Assembly (NCBI GenBank): GCA_947462335.1
Contig: OX381709.1
Coordinates: 69,866,609-69,930,608, forward strand
DNA from: Harmothoe impar
Lineage: Eukaryota; Annelida; Polychaeta; Phyllodocida; Polynoidae
Length of the DNA stretch: 64,000 bases
Reading direction: 5' to 3'
In this document: in pieces, positions 18,521 to 29,200 of the stretch
How the letters are laid out: every line of letters begins with the position of its first letter
Position numbering within the stretch: position 1 is the stretch's first letter
The notes under the pieces: generated by a model
Seen by the model: the letters and a program-made list of their open reading frames with translations, nothing else
Told to the model about the DNA's origin: nothing
Database searches by the model: none
Made by a program: the position numbers and the translations under genes

Positions 18521-19402
18521 GTGAGATGAACAATAATGAGAAAACAATGAGGAAAATTACTCTTTAACCCGGTTAAAAATCAACAATTATAACTATCTGG
18601 CACTTAAAACTCATGTTTATTAATGATTCCCAATGGGCAATGCTAATCTAGACTGTGGTTGTTAATGCAACATAATTAACTGACGTAACCTTGAACGTGT
18701 TCCATTCAAACATTATTAGGTGGGAGATGCTGGTAGAACTATGACGGTCCGAGTCTTCTACTACAACAACTTCAAGTCGCAGGGGGCGGCTGCTGTGTTG
18801 ATGCTTTCAGGATGCTTTAACATCACCACCAACAAAACTGCTGAGTCATCATCAGGTCTACATACTGTGAAGAGATAGGCTCGATCCACATGGAGAAATA
18901 TAAAATTAACCTTGTAATAATCACTACTAAAATAATTTTATAAATGAGGTATTTGAGAAATTATACGGGTGTATTTGTCAATTATAATTTCAAATTATAA
19001 ATTTCAGTCACAATCAGTGACTATTGATCTATAAATCTAACAAAATGTTACACATATTTTTGTAAATATAAAACTTATGTACATATCTTGTAAAATCTGA
19101 TCAAATCACTAATTTTTCATTTTCCAAAAATGATTATTAATGACACCTGTAAATATTATAAAATATTAAAATGACTTTTGTATATAGCCGATCCATATCC
19201 ATATTGAATTGACATACAGATAGGTAGATGCTGATTATCAGTGTGTCAAAATTTAATGTTCAATGTCTAGTCATTAAGTTTGTCCTAAATGTTTTGAGAA
19301 AGGTAACAATTGTAATGGGGTACATTATTTATGCAGAAGTGGTATTGTATTGTTATCAATGGCTTCCATATATTATACAAGGGTATTTATCAAAATGTAT
19401 CA
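18521..19402 (+). other. LINE B spacer between SGNH-like ORF and EN/RT
   Basis: About 880 bp, AT-rich, no convincing gene. It matches in position the spacers of copies A and C. I see no named repeat or RNA gene in it. Confidence 0.6.
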
Positions 19403-22400
19403 ATGGATAATACAGATTTATTAACTGTTTCATCTTTAGCTCAGGCTGAAGGAGAGCACATCTTACATTTAAATGTTAGAAGCATTCGTCCCAAAGAAAC
19501 CATTGATGAGTTTAAAGCACGGTTTACCGGTACTAACTTTAATTTTATTTCTATTAGTGAATCCTGGCTTACAGATACTGACTCTAGCTCTACATATTCA
19601 ATTGGTGGTTATACATTGTACAGACATGATAGAGCATGGAATGATAGAGTTCAAAATAATTCTCCAAAGGTTGGAGGAGGTGTTGGTGTATATGTTAATG
19701 ATAGATATGACTGTTCTACAGAAGAATTATCACATTTAAATATTTCTCAGAGTCATCTGGAAGCTTACAGTGTCATTATAACAGATAAGTCAGGTATCAA
19801 GAGTACCATATGTAACGTATATAGGGCTGTGTCTCACGACCTTGGGACAATGTTTTTGTCTCTGATCGGGTGCCGTCTCTGACCGGGTGCCGTCTCTGAC
19901 TGGCTGCCGTCTCTGACCGGCTTGGCTTGATAAGGTCAAAATACTAGCAGCAGGAGGCTAATTATAATTATAACTATGATTATATAACAACCGCCATAAC
20001 GTTTTTCCAAATTCTTATATATATGAGTATAATTCCTTTTAAAACACCTTTTTTTGACAACTGGTCAGAGACGGCAGCCGGTCAGAGACGGCACCCGGTC
20101 AGAGACAGCACCCGATCAGAGACAAAAACATTGTCCCAAGGTCGTGAGACACGGCCATAGGCCTCCTCAGGGTGATTTAGAAGATTTTTTTGATTCCATT
20201 GAACCAATTGTTAGCAATCTAGCAGCTCATCAGAAAAATAGATTGTACATCCTAGGAGACTTTAATATTGATTTGTTAGATCCTAAGAAGAAGGAATATC
20301 ATACACGATTAGTAAATCTTTTTATGCAATATGGTCTACTTAACTGGATTAAGAAACCAACAAGGGTTAAAGATAAGGAGTCATGTCTTGATTTATTATT
20401 TACAAACGATGATAATATGGTAAATGCTGATGTGATTCCTTTTGATATGAGTGATCATTTTATTATCTATGGGTCTATTCAAAAGGAGATTGTGGATAAT
20501 TCAAAAATTAAATTTACTGGAAGATCTATGAAAAGATTCAATGCAGAGCTATTAATTAATACATTTGTCAATATTGATTGGACTCATTTCTATGAGGATG
20601 ATGATCCAAACCTATTGTGGGAATTTTATGTTGAGAGTTTATGCTTGATCTTGGATGAGATGTGTCCTTTTAAGGAATTTAATGTTAAAAATCCAAAAGA
20701 GGATTGGGTTTCACAAAATTTAATGGAAGAGATTGCTGACAAGGACAGGTTGCTATCAAGGTCATATAAAACCAAAAATATTTTAGATAGGGAAATTGCA
20801 AATAATGCAAGAAAAAAACTAAATATTGATTGTCATTCTGCCAGGGAAAAACATGTGAATAAAATCACGGACGATTACATAAATGACCCGGTCCATTTCT
20901 GGAAAGAGATTTCAAAATTACTACCGTCCAAGAAGGGTAAGAACAAGACCATACAATTAGTAAATGAGGTTAATGAAAATATACCACTTGATGATACTGC
21001 AGGTTACATTAACAACTATTTCACAAATATTGGTCACAATTTAGCAAAAAACCTTGATGCAACCTGGACATTTGATGGTGATGTCAATGATTCTTCTACT
21101 TTGTCAGATATATTTGTAACTGAGGATATGATAAAATCATTCATTGATGATATAGTTACCACTAAATCTTCAGCTGTTGATGGTATCAATGCTAAGGTAC
21201 TTAAATTGATTTTTCAAGAAACAAAGCAACAATTGGTACATATCTTTAATAGTTCAATGAATACCGGTATTGTACCCACAGCATGGAAGTGTGCAACAAT
21301 TATTCCAATTCCAAAGGGGGGTGATTCGAGACAAGTAAATAACCTTAGGCCGATTAGCCTATTGGCACTTCCAGGCAAATTAATGGAGAAAGTTATTCAT
21401 GAACAATTAATGGATTTTTTGGAAAAAAATGACTTATTAACGGATTTTCAAAATGGCTATCGAAAAGGGAGATCTACTATAACTTCTGTTGGTGCTTTGA
21501 CGGATGAGATATTAAGTTGTAGAAATGTGGGAATGAATACAATAGCTACCTTTTTTGACCTTAAGAAGGCATTTGATACCGTGAATCACGAGATACTTCT
21601 TTCTAAATTAAATTTAATTGGAGTAAAGGGTAACCTCCTAAAATGGATTGAAAATTATCTGTCAAATAGAACTCAGAAAACAAGTGTAAATGGTGTATTA
21701 TCAGACTCAGAAAATATTAATTGTGGAGTTCCTCAGGGTTCAATCCTGGGCCCACTGTTATTTCTAATTTACATTAATGATGTGTACAAGGTGTGTGAAA
21801 ATGTAAATATTAGTATCTTTGCTGATGACACTGTTCTATATTGCTCCTATCCTGATGAGCAAACCTCCAAATTACATATGCAAAATGATATTGATAATTT
21901 TGTGAACTGGTGTACAAAAAAATAAGTTAACTGTTAACATAGACAAAACAAAATATATGGGTTTTGGATTCAAAAAGTGTTTTAAGGATGTATCATTTTT
22001 TATAAATGGTAAACAACTCAAACGGGTATATAGTTATAAATATTTGGGCATTATTTTGGATCCAAAACTTAGCTATGATGTTTTTCTAAAAAATCAGATG
22101 CGTACAATTGCGTACAGAACTTATCAGCTCAATAAAATCTCTCGATTTCTCAGTAAAGATAGTCTAACAAAAATTTACAAGGCCTACATATTACCCATAT
22201 TTGATTATGGTGATATTTTATTTATGAATTCTAGTAGTAACCTTTTGAACAAACTACAAAGAGTGCAAAACAGGGCACTTAAGGTTTGCCTAAAAGTAAG
22301 AACACGTACCCCTACTACATGGGTACACAAGGAAGCAAAAGTTAATTATCTGATTGATAGAAGAATGTCTCATGCTTATATCGAGGGTTATAAGAGGTCT

Positions 22401-22625
22401 AAGAAAATAAAATATATAAGACATTTGTCTGTTAGATTAAGATCTGCTGAAGCTCCCTTGTTGAAAAACAAATTACCACACACGGAGGCTTATAAAAGGA
22501 GTATTGAGTACAATGTATCAACAATATGGAATAGTCTTGACAGTTCTCTTCGAAATATCCCTGACATAAATACATTCAAGCTCAAACTTAAGTTTGAGTT
22601 GAGAAATTTAATACCTTTAGCTTGA
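19403..22625 (+). pseudogene. LINE B endonuclease/reverse transcriptase, broken
   Basis: Start at ATG 19403 (MDNTDLLTVSS). Endonuclease N-terminus: LHLNVRSI, then SESWL; the frame is then cut at NVYR by the inverted-repeat element 19825-20156. The rest resumes at 20161 with GDFNIDLLD and MSDHFI in the endonuclease, a linker, and an RT domain with FFDLKKAFDTVNH, CGVPQGSILGP and FADDTVLY (YADD variant). A second break is an extra A in an A7 run at about 21917-21923, which stops the frame at 21925; the C-terminal RT part (YLGIILDPKLSY onward) follows to 22625. The intact copy C protein is a close relative, which shows these are secondary lesions. Not functional as it stands. Confidence 0.92.
19825..20156. 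mobile_element. 332-bp inverted-repeat element with ATAG duplication
   Basis: Starts GGCTGTGTCTCACGACCTTG and ends with its near-complement. Flanked by ATAG at 19821-19824 and 20157-20160, a 4-bp duplication. Directly inside each end are about four subrepeats of roughly 18 bp (CCGTCTCTGACCGGGTG-like), inverted between the two sides. The centre is AT-rich and non-coding. Excising it together with one ATAG puts the LINE endonuclease back in frame, which confirms the boundaries. A degraded relative lies at 52565-52640. Confidence 0.93.
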
Positions 22626-23316
22626 ATCACGGTGGTATAAATATTATGTGTAATAACTTATTGAACCAATGTTATAACTTATTGAATCAACATTTCAAGA
22701 TCCAAATACATTTATACATTTATACAAATATGGCTTATGCCAAAATATTGGTGAAAGTTTATGTCACTTTACATTATCTGCATAGTCTGTAAAAAAGGTT
22801 TGATAACATTAATTCTCAAATGTGATTGTCCATGTGTAGTCCTGTATATATTAAGATCAGCATATATGCTATAGTTCATACTAAGAAATTTGTGGAGGGT
22901 ATTTTGATTGAGGTAGTGTCTTGATTAACATTCCTGTAAGCATTTCCGAGTATTTATTTTTAGTAGGATATGCAACCAAGCAAAATTATTCAGAGTAATT
23001 TATGCAAACGATATGAAACAATATGACAAATTAATTTATAACATGTATTAACTTACATGACAATATTAATACTACTTGTAACAATTGAACTTGTACGGTG
23101 TAATTGCCAAAAATATTATATTATTTTTATTGTGATAAACTAATTAATTTATTACAACTGTTATATAAAGGTGGCCGACGAAAACAGACCTCACGTTCTT
23201 GAAGCAGCCTTTTTGCTCAATGTATCATAAAATGTAAAGAAATGACTTGTAGAGGGAATTGTATAATATGGGACAGATATATATTAACTGAAAACAACTG
23301 TTTGATAACATATGAA
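22626..23316 (+). other. LINE B 3' region and junction back to the Polinton
   Basis: AT-rich, no gene. It should contain the LINE 3' UTR. Neither the CAAACT-type tail of copies A and C nor an obvious AATAAA-plus-tail end is visible, so the exact exit from the LINE is unclear. I also looked here for the missing capsid C-terminus and did not find it. Confidence 0.5.
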
Positions 23317-23613
23317 ATGAACAAGAAACCCCAAGAGGTGCGTCATGCGCATGAGCAAAATCCCAAAGCTGAGCGACCGGACAGTGAGTCAGAAGCTATC
23401 GATGATGCTGTTGTGACGGGTTGTTGCGATGGCGGCCGTTTCATGGAGGCAAAGATTCTCTGCCTTGCCGAAATGGTGTTGGATTTATCCAAAGTCGTGC
23501 AATGTCTATTGGAGAGAAGTCGTCCGGGGTGTGGTGGTGCGAGTGACGGCGGCGTGAGACTTTGCGGCCTGTTGGGTTGTTGCAAATCGAAGAAGCGAGC
23601 TAAAAAAGCATAA
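23317..23613 (+). CDS. Small Cys-rich, basic-tailed protein at the Polinton right end
   Basis: 98 residues from ATG 23317; the in-frame upstream extension to 23242 is in AT-rich DNA and looks like junction or LINE sequence. N-terminal half acidic/polar (PDSESEAIDD), a central helix (MEAKILCLAEMVLDLSKVVQCLLERS near residues 43-68), then a Gly/Cys region (GCGGASDGG, LCGLLGCCKS) and a basic end (KKRAKKA). AATAAA follows at 23642-23647, just before the right terminal repeat. Not recognised. The Cys-rich end recalls the Cys cluster of the leftward Ala-rich gene at the other terminus, but similarity is not demonstrable by eye. It may be a C-terminal fragment if the LINE insertion removed its 5' part. 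Confidence 0.5.
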   Translation: MNKKPQEVRHAHEQNPKAERPDSESEAIDDAVVTGCCDGGRFMEAKILCLAEMVLDLSKVVQCLLERSRPGCGGASDGGVRLCGLLGCCKSKKRAKKA

Positions 23614-23673
23614 ACTTGTGTGTTTTTTTGATTGAAATGAAAATAAAGAATAAAATGAAAAAAAAGAAATTAT

Positions 23674-24107
23674 CTTGTTGTGTTTTTATTTCTATATATA
23701 AGTTACATAACTTTTTTGTTTGTTTGTTTACAAACAGTCACGTGTCACGTGGTGTTGTTTACAAACAAGAGAGCCACGTGGTGTTGTTTACAAACAAACC
23801 CTAAGTAGGTCACGTTACCCTAGTTACCAGAATGCCGGCTTCTGATTGGCTGAGCCTAAGTAGGTCACGTGACGTAAGTAGGTCACGTTACCATGGTTAC
23901 CAGAATGCCGGCCTCTGATTGGCTGAGAGCTTCTAAGTAGGTCAGTAGGTCACCCAGAATGCTGGCTTCTGATTGGCTGAGAGCCCTAAGTAGGTCACGT
24001 TACCATGGCAATGGGTCACGTGACCAAATGGCGGCCTCTGATTGGCTGTCGATTTAGTAATAAACAGTAGTTAACTATAGTCCCGTTCCGATACATACTA
24101 TACTACT
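23674..24107 (-). repeat. Polinton right terminal inverted repeat
   Basis: Complement of 7040-7458 with few changes; carries the same CCAAT, CACGTG, X-box-like and forkhead-like motif order mirrored. Ends at 24107 in TATACTACT, followed by TAGGTT (24108-24113), which repeats the left flank 7034-7039. High similarity of the two termini suggests a fairly recent insertion or gene conversion. Confidence 0.93.
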
Positions 24108-24113
24108 TAGGTT

Positions 24114-24424
24114 GTCTAACGTCAAGATAATTTTGTATAACGTCTTTTCTTAACTGGGACAGGGCCTTTTTGTGAGTATTGTGTAGGTAACCTGGACACA
24201 ATATAAACACAGCCTATCTCTGCGAGAATATTGTAGGCCAACTGGATGTATAAGCAGAGTGTGTTAATATGAGTGTGAACACAGCAGCTTTACAGGAGTG
24301 TGGTGTATGTAAACAGGGCATAATGTCGATGTGATCCTGCAATGATGTCAGAAATGAAACAACAATGTAACTAGGGGGTCTAGATGGGCCCCTCATAGTC
24401 CAGTCAGTGTGTTCGATTTTTAAT
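24114..24424. other. Spacer between the Polinton and the 8.4-kb element
   Basis: About 310 bp. No gene, tandem repeat or inverted repeat that I can recognise. Confidence 0.5.
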
Positions 24425-24900
24425 AAGAATTGTGCATTTTGGTATTAAAGCACGAAAATCGGCACAGAGGTACATAAGGGTATACCGATCATTTTTGGAT
24501 ATAGACCCATTCTGGAATTTTGTTTCCTTGGATACGGTTGCTATGGAAACCTTCCAAGGTGAAATGTTGATATTTCCAGTGGATTGTAGGTGCTATAGCA
24601 CTACTAATGACATCAAACTTATCTGTAAGCTTCATTTTAGTATGATAATTGATTTTGTATATTATCTGATTATGTTGACCTCCTATGGTGGGTTGTTGCC
24701 TAGCAACAACCAACATTTTTGTTGATTTCCCTAGCAACCGCCCTAAAAAATCACTTATGAGAAGCCTATTGATACTAAGCACCACTGAGTTGATTCCTCA
24801 TGTTTCAAAAGTGTCAATTCTTGCTTTACCTGAGTCAACAGCTCCCTAGCAACAGACATTCCAATTGTTTCCTCCCTAGCAACACAGACCTAAGGCTATG
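24425..24900 (+). repeat. Left inverted repeat of the 8.4-kb element
   Basis: Aligns with the complement of 32370-32841. Landmarks: the ATTTTGGTATTAAAGCA block, GATCATTTTTGGATATAGAC, an X-box-like GTTGCTATGGAAAC at 24537-24550, GTAAGCTTCATTTTAGT, and CCCTAGCAAC motifs at 24731, 24844 and 24880. ORFs predicted here on either strand are by-products of the repeat. Confidence 0.85.
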
Positions 24901-26208
24901 CTTGTGTATTTCACTATCAGAAATTACCCTAAACACATTGTGAGGAAGTAAATAGATTGGTTGTAAGGGGTGAAAAACAGGTAAAGTTACATATTACATT
25001 AATGCAGAGCTTGAATATGGCTGATTTTCAGAAGTTTCATATTGTTGCCATGGAAACCTTCTTTTTAGACAAAGGAGATATATCACACAAGCTCAACATA
25101 TTTTTATTTGAATATAAGAAAATATTTACTAATTTTTGGTCCCATTCATATCTCCATATCTGCTATTTGAATTTTTACTAAACTAAATAACAAAAATAAA
25201 CTGATTTGTACTAAACTAAGATGTAGATCTTCTGCTGACTCCTGCCTTGACAACAACAATAACAGACACAAGATTTGTCACCAGATTTGAACTTCTGATG
25301 TTCTATGTGCTACACAGCTTTTTCAAGGTGAGTGACACAAAATCCTTTTATGTGTTTTTATGAATGATGTATTATAGACATTTAATTGAAGTAAACTGAA
25401 CAAAAAAAAGGTTTGATTCAATGAACAAAAGATGTTTTTCTTTTCAAAACAAAATGCTGTTCGTGGTTTCAAGATCTGCCACCAGGGGTCAGCACTGTCT
25501 AAATCTGAGAATTTTTAGTTAAATACATCAATTTCATCGACTCATATTTGATTGAATATTGGAACCAAGAGACTTTTTAGGGTATGGCAAATCATGTTAG
25601 GGGACCATAAGTTCCAAATCAATCCATATATAGTAATAATTCCATTTCCTAGTTGCTTAGCAACAGGGCTAAACATGGTATGTGTTCTATGGAAATCTCT
25701 CTAAAAGGGCCCATGATTTATGTAAGGAAAATCATATGCACAACGGCACTTAATGATTCTTCATATCATCCAACCTAAAATAACGACCATGTCTACCCAC
25801 TGAAGTAGCCCTATGTTTCTGTAGTGTCACTTAACTGTAAAAGGTATCAGTTGCCCAGCAACACTGTATGTATATTAAGCCATAGACTATTCTTAAGTTT
25901 ATGCTCCTTGCCCACCTTACCCACCTCCCCAAAGAAATTTTCACCTCCGCCAGTCTTACTATTGCCTACCCCATACTCCAATATCACCCTATAAAGGTGC
26001 CTATATACCTAGCAATGCCTTTACTTAGACACTGAGTAACATCTCCAATGTAAGAAGTAAATTGCATAGGTTATAAGTTATCCCTCATTTGACTCCCTGA
26101 AGGAAAGTTTTCTTTTTCTCCTAGGGAACACTGTCGACCAGCTCCATACTGCACCATGTGGTTCCTAGAAGTTGTTTCATTCTGAGAGAAATATTTTCAC
26201 CAGTCATC

Positions 26209-29200
26209 ATGGATTCAGATGTGAGTAAAACCTATAACTGTACTTTAACCTTCTGAGCCCTATGGGCCCCTACTAATCTTGCGCTTAGGGGTTGGATAAT
26301 TTATCCTCTTGCTCTACAAGTCCAGATGGTTCCCTAAGCTCAGTGAGCATGTGTTCACTCCCTGACTCTCTGCTGTTCGGGAGGGGGGACCCTATAGCAT
26401 TGAAGATCATTCATGAAATACTCTTTTATGAAGTATTTAGTCAACTCCCTGTAATGCGGCATGTGGGGCCCCTATGCCACAAATTTGCCACTAACCCTCA
26501 AAAGGATGACCTTTTGAGGCATAAGGGCAAGTTGATATTTAAGGACAGTTTGGTTTATCAATCTGCCTGTATGCCTCATACACTTCATAGTGAAATGCAT
26601 CAAACAATCATACAATATCCACCTGCCCTTATGCCTCAAGCACTATTATCATGGTGATAAAGCCCTAAAAAAACCTAATATATCAACTTCCCCTTATGCC
26701 TCAATTGCTATAATAGTCAGCTAATGCATTTAACTGCCCAAAACTATCCATCTGCCTTTATACCTCAAATGCTATGTAGTGTGTAGAAAGTCTATATGAC
26801 AGGGAAATGATTTCTTAACTTTTACATTTATATGTTTTACTTTGAACATATAGTCATTTTGTATTCATTTGATTTGATTTCAGATAACCATGTCAGAAGC
26901 CCCTGAGATGAATGCCATGGATTGTGTAGAGAAGGTCAATTGGTCCATCTGTTGTCTTTGCAGAGATGATGATGATGATGGCCAATTTACATGCCCTTCG
27001 AAGACTAAAAGAGGTGATGTTGGAAGTGGCTACTCTACAATGGATGTAAACTTGAGACGACTTGCAGAGATAGATGCAGTACCATTCAAATTAGACATCA
27101 ATAGCTTGGATGATGGTCATGGTATAACGGAAACTCTAGTGAAACATGAAGCTAAATGGCACAAAAAGTGTGGTCTGATGGTAAACAATCTTAAAGTTGA
27201 GAGAGAATACCGTAAGCGTAAGAGGGATGCACCAGAAGTTACTGGAAACAAGGTCTTCACTCGAATGGATGGCTCTGGTGATGGACCCAATAGAGATGCA
27301 AATATAGATACTTGCTACTTCTATTCGGAAGGAAATGAGATTGGAGATTTGCATAGCTTCAGCTGCCTTCCCACAGACTATGCCATTAGAAAATATGCAA
27401 TTCTGTTAGAGGATAAACACCTAATTGCAAAATTAAGTACTGGGGATCTCATAGCCCAGGAGGCAAAGTATCATCGGATATGCCTCACAAGATTGTATAA
27501 CAAGGGTCGATGTGCTCTACAAAAGAGAAACCACGCCAATTCTGAACAACATGTGAAAGAAGGACTTGCCTTGGCTGAATTGATAAGTTATATCACTGAG
27601 TCTTATACAAATGAAAAACAACACATATTCCGGCTTGCCGATCTTGGAGATCTTTATAAGAAGAGATTGCAACAGATGGGGATCAGCGTAGAACATAGAA
27701 TCCACACTACCCACCTGAAAGAAAGACTTTTGCTACATATGCCACAAATGGAGGATTACAACAAGGGTCGAGATGTGTTTCTTACATCAAAGAAGCATGT
27801 TTCTGATCTACTCTACCAAGGCTATCAAATGGACCAAGATGAATTTGCAGTAGTAATGCAGAAAATAAGTGGCAAAATCCGAGAAGAAATTTTTGCCCTT
27901 GAGACAAGCTTCATTGGATCACTTGAGCAGAAGACAGAGGGTTCATCAAAGACGCTTAAATCCCTACTAACAATGATCGTTAACGGGTCTAACATTGTTG
28001 ATCAGTCAGCAGTGGAATTGAGTCAGCCAGTTTCCACAGCAGCACAAATTCTTACATACAGCACTGTAAATGCAGAAGGAAAACTAGTTCAACAACCCAT
28101 CAATACCACAGTCAAGACAGGGAGCCACCACTACCTCTGTATCTTGGGCTCAAGCTCTACTCAGCTTCTCGTCAGAGGAAACTAATCGATGCCTCTTTTG
28201 CGATTGGCATATCATGCTCCTATGACCGTGTGATGAACATTGTTTCCCACCTGGGTGATAGAATTTGTCGCTATTATGAGGAGAAAAGGGTAGTTTGTCC
28301 CCAGCAACTGAAGAAAGGCATATTTGTTTCAGCAGCAATCGACAATGTGGATCATGATCCTAGTTCATCATCATCAAATTCAGGGTCGTTCCATGGTACC
28401 AGCATCTCCATCTTCCAAAACATCTACAAGGAAACAGTGGAAGATAAAAATGAAGATATGCCACTCCAAACAGAATTCCGAAAAACAAACAAGAAAATCC
28501 GGGATCTTCCGTTGTATTACACAAACATTATTCGTCAGGAAATAAGGACATCATCATTGCAACTCCCAGACATGCAACACTGCATAGCAACCAAAATGTG
28601 TCAGTCCTCTGATGACATAACGGCACTGCACCCTGAATTTCAGTGGCTACAACATGTGAACATTCACTGTCATGATCCTGTGACTCAGGACTCAAAGCTG
28701 TCGTGGGCAGCATATCATGCAAGTAAAGTTCAGGAGAAACCAACACCATCAATAAACACCATGCTGCCACTATTCTCGAATGAAGTGTGCTCAAGTACAA
28801 TGGTACATCACTGTTTGAAAGTGGTGAGAGCTGCAGTGAACCATATTAATCCTAGTCAACCAATCATCATCTGTGCAGATCAGCCAGTATATGCCAAGTG
28901 CAAGCAAGACCAATGGAGCTCGGAGTCAGAGTTTAATGAAGAGAATTCTGTCATGCTCCTTGGAGGCCTTCATACAGAGATGGTTATATACAAGGTGCTT
29001 GGTCATTGGCTTGAAGGGAGTGGCTGGGTGGAGGCTCTGCACCAGGCAGATATTGCCACTCTTGGTGTTGCAGAGTCATTCCTAAAAGCCAGCCATGTAA
29101 CAAGAACACGTCACGCCCATCATGTGACTGCTTGTGTGCTCTATGCAATGCTGAAAGATGCTTATGAGAAGGATCAAAATGAAAACCTGGGGCCCAATTG

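Larger units (their letters stand above)
15874..23170 (+). mobile_element. LINE copy B, nested in the Polinton capsid gene
   Basis: Same ORF order as copy C: ORF1 with NADAR domain (16035-17572), SGNH-like ORF (17873-18520) and EN/RT (19403-22625). AT-rich, unlike the GC-rich Polinton genes on both sides. Boundaries are approximate: the left is set where capsid similarity ends (about 15870-15880), the right where composition shifts back (about 23150-23320). No target duplication or 3' tandem tail was identified, and the lost capsid end suggests a deletion at insertion or afterwards. Damage: frame breaks in ORF1 and RT, an early stop in the SGNH-like ORF, and a 332-bp inverted-repeat insertion in the endonuclease. 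Confidence 0.85.
7040..24107 (+). mobile_element. Polinton/Maverick-type element, interrupted by a LINE
   Basis: The ends match as inverted repeats starting AGTAGTATAGTATGTATCGG on the left, with the complement at the right end. Both ends are flanked by TAGGTT (7034-7039 and 24108-24113). A 6-bp duplication, AG...CT termini, long inverted repeats, a retroviral-type integrase and a packaging-type ATPase are together diagnostic of Polintons. Without the LINE B insertion the element is only about 10 kb, short for the group. I find no protein-primed DNA polymerase B and no adenain-like protease, so it is either internally deleted or belongs to a lineage lacking them. The genes are visibly more GC-rich than the LINE ORFs next to them. 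Confidence 0.93.

Noticed and set aside
24425..24785. Overlapping small ORFs at both ends of the 8.4-kb element (24432-24785 and 32538-32777)
   Set aside because: The same peptides appear on opposite strands because they read the inverted repeats; no sign of selection.
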